A stretch of DNA of 6,269 nt from positions 1-6,269 of the forward strand of contig JAGVPN010000103.1 in NCBI GenBank assembly GCA_020052215.1. Direction: 5' to 3'. This stretch comes from Syntrophobacterales bacterium. GTDB taxonomy: Bacteria > Desulfobacterota > Desulfobaccia > Desulfobaccales > 0-14-0-80-60-11. Shown in pieces: positions 6,209 through 6,269 of this stretch. The translations under genes were made by a program, and so were the position numbers. How positions within the stretch are numbered: the stretch's first letter is position 1; every line of letters begins with the position of its first letter. The notes beneath the pieces are model-generated. The model was not told the DNA's origin, did not search any database, and saw only the letters and a program-made list of their open reading frames with translations.

Positions 6209-6262
6209 TGTAGGACAGCCGCCCCCGGCTGTCCATGGGCAGGCGAGGGCGCCTGCCCTACA
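6209..6262. repeat. Double-hairpin palindromic repeat (REP/BIME-like)
   Basis: Two adjacent perfect 9-bp hairpins with 4-nt loops lie side by side: GGACAGCCG with CGGCTGTCC (6213-6221, 6226-6234) and GGGCAGGCG with CGCCTGCCC (6237-6245, 6250-6258). An outer inverted repeat, TGTAGG (6209-6214) and CCTACA (6257-6262), brackets the pair, so the whole unit could form a cruciform. The paired hairpins and defined outer ends look like a dispersed intergenic repeat rather than a terminator. Copy number cannot be judged from one window. Confidence 0.65.
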
Positions 6263-6269
6263 CTTACAT

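Noticed and set aside
6209..6262. CRISPR-like repeat or tandem terminators
   Set aside because: The two hairpins differ in sequence, there are no spacers, and neither has a T-tract; a dispersed palindromic repeat explains them better.

Overview
The window looks like chromosome from a GC-rich, dissimilatory sulfur-metabolising bacterium. The clearest marker is an intact dsrC, with both redox cysteines of the family, preceded by a good sigma-70-type promoter. Together with a B12-dependent radical SAM enzyme, a GlcD-type flavin dehydrogenase and GC-rich palindromic repeats between genes, it suggests a sulfate-reducing Desulfobacterota-like organism. The exact taxon cannot be read from the window.

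All five genes lie on the minus strand, so transcription runs from high to low coordinates. Read that way, the window opens with a non-coding stretch (5947-6269). This holds a palindromic double-hairpin repeat, an intrinsic terminator for whatever lies beyond the window edge, and a further REP-like hairpin. Next come radC (5257-5946, JAB/MPN family), then 33 bp later an AT-rich orphan regulator of 465 aa (3826-5223), a glcD-like FAD dehydrogenase (2381-3763), dsrC with its own promoter and 3' hairpin (1914-2231), and a B12-binding radical SAM gene that runs off the left edge (1-1643).

The radC, glcD, dsrC and radical SAM genes are GC-rich housekeeping or metabolic genes with no obvious shared pathway. 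dsrC and the radical SAM gene appear to be separate transcription units. The radC-regulator-glcD stretch has short gaps and no clear terminator, so partial co-transcription is possible.

The gene that stands out is the regulator. It is about one third GC (19 of 60 bases in one line counted) against about two thirds in its neighbour (41 of 60). It has a receiver domain and a LuxR/NarL-type helix-turn-helix, but the DNA-binding domain is in the middle. About 240 further residues follow: a small alpha/beta-looking module, a coiled coil, and a glycine-containing hydrophobic tail. The receiver keeps the phosphoacceptor Asp, the Thr and the Lys, but has lysine at the second acidic-pocket position. 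No histidine kinase is adjacent. This is the best candidate for an undescribed, horizontally acquired system in the window.
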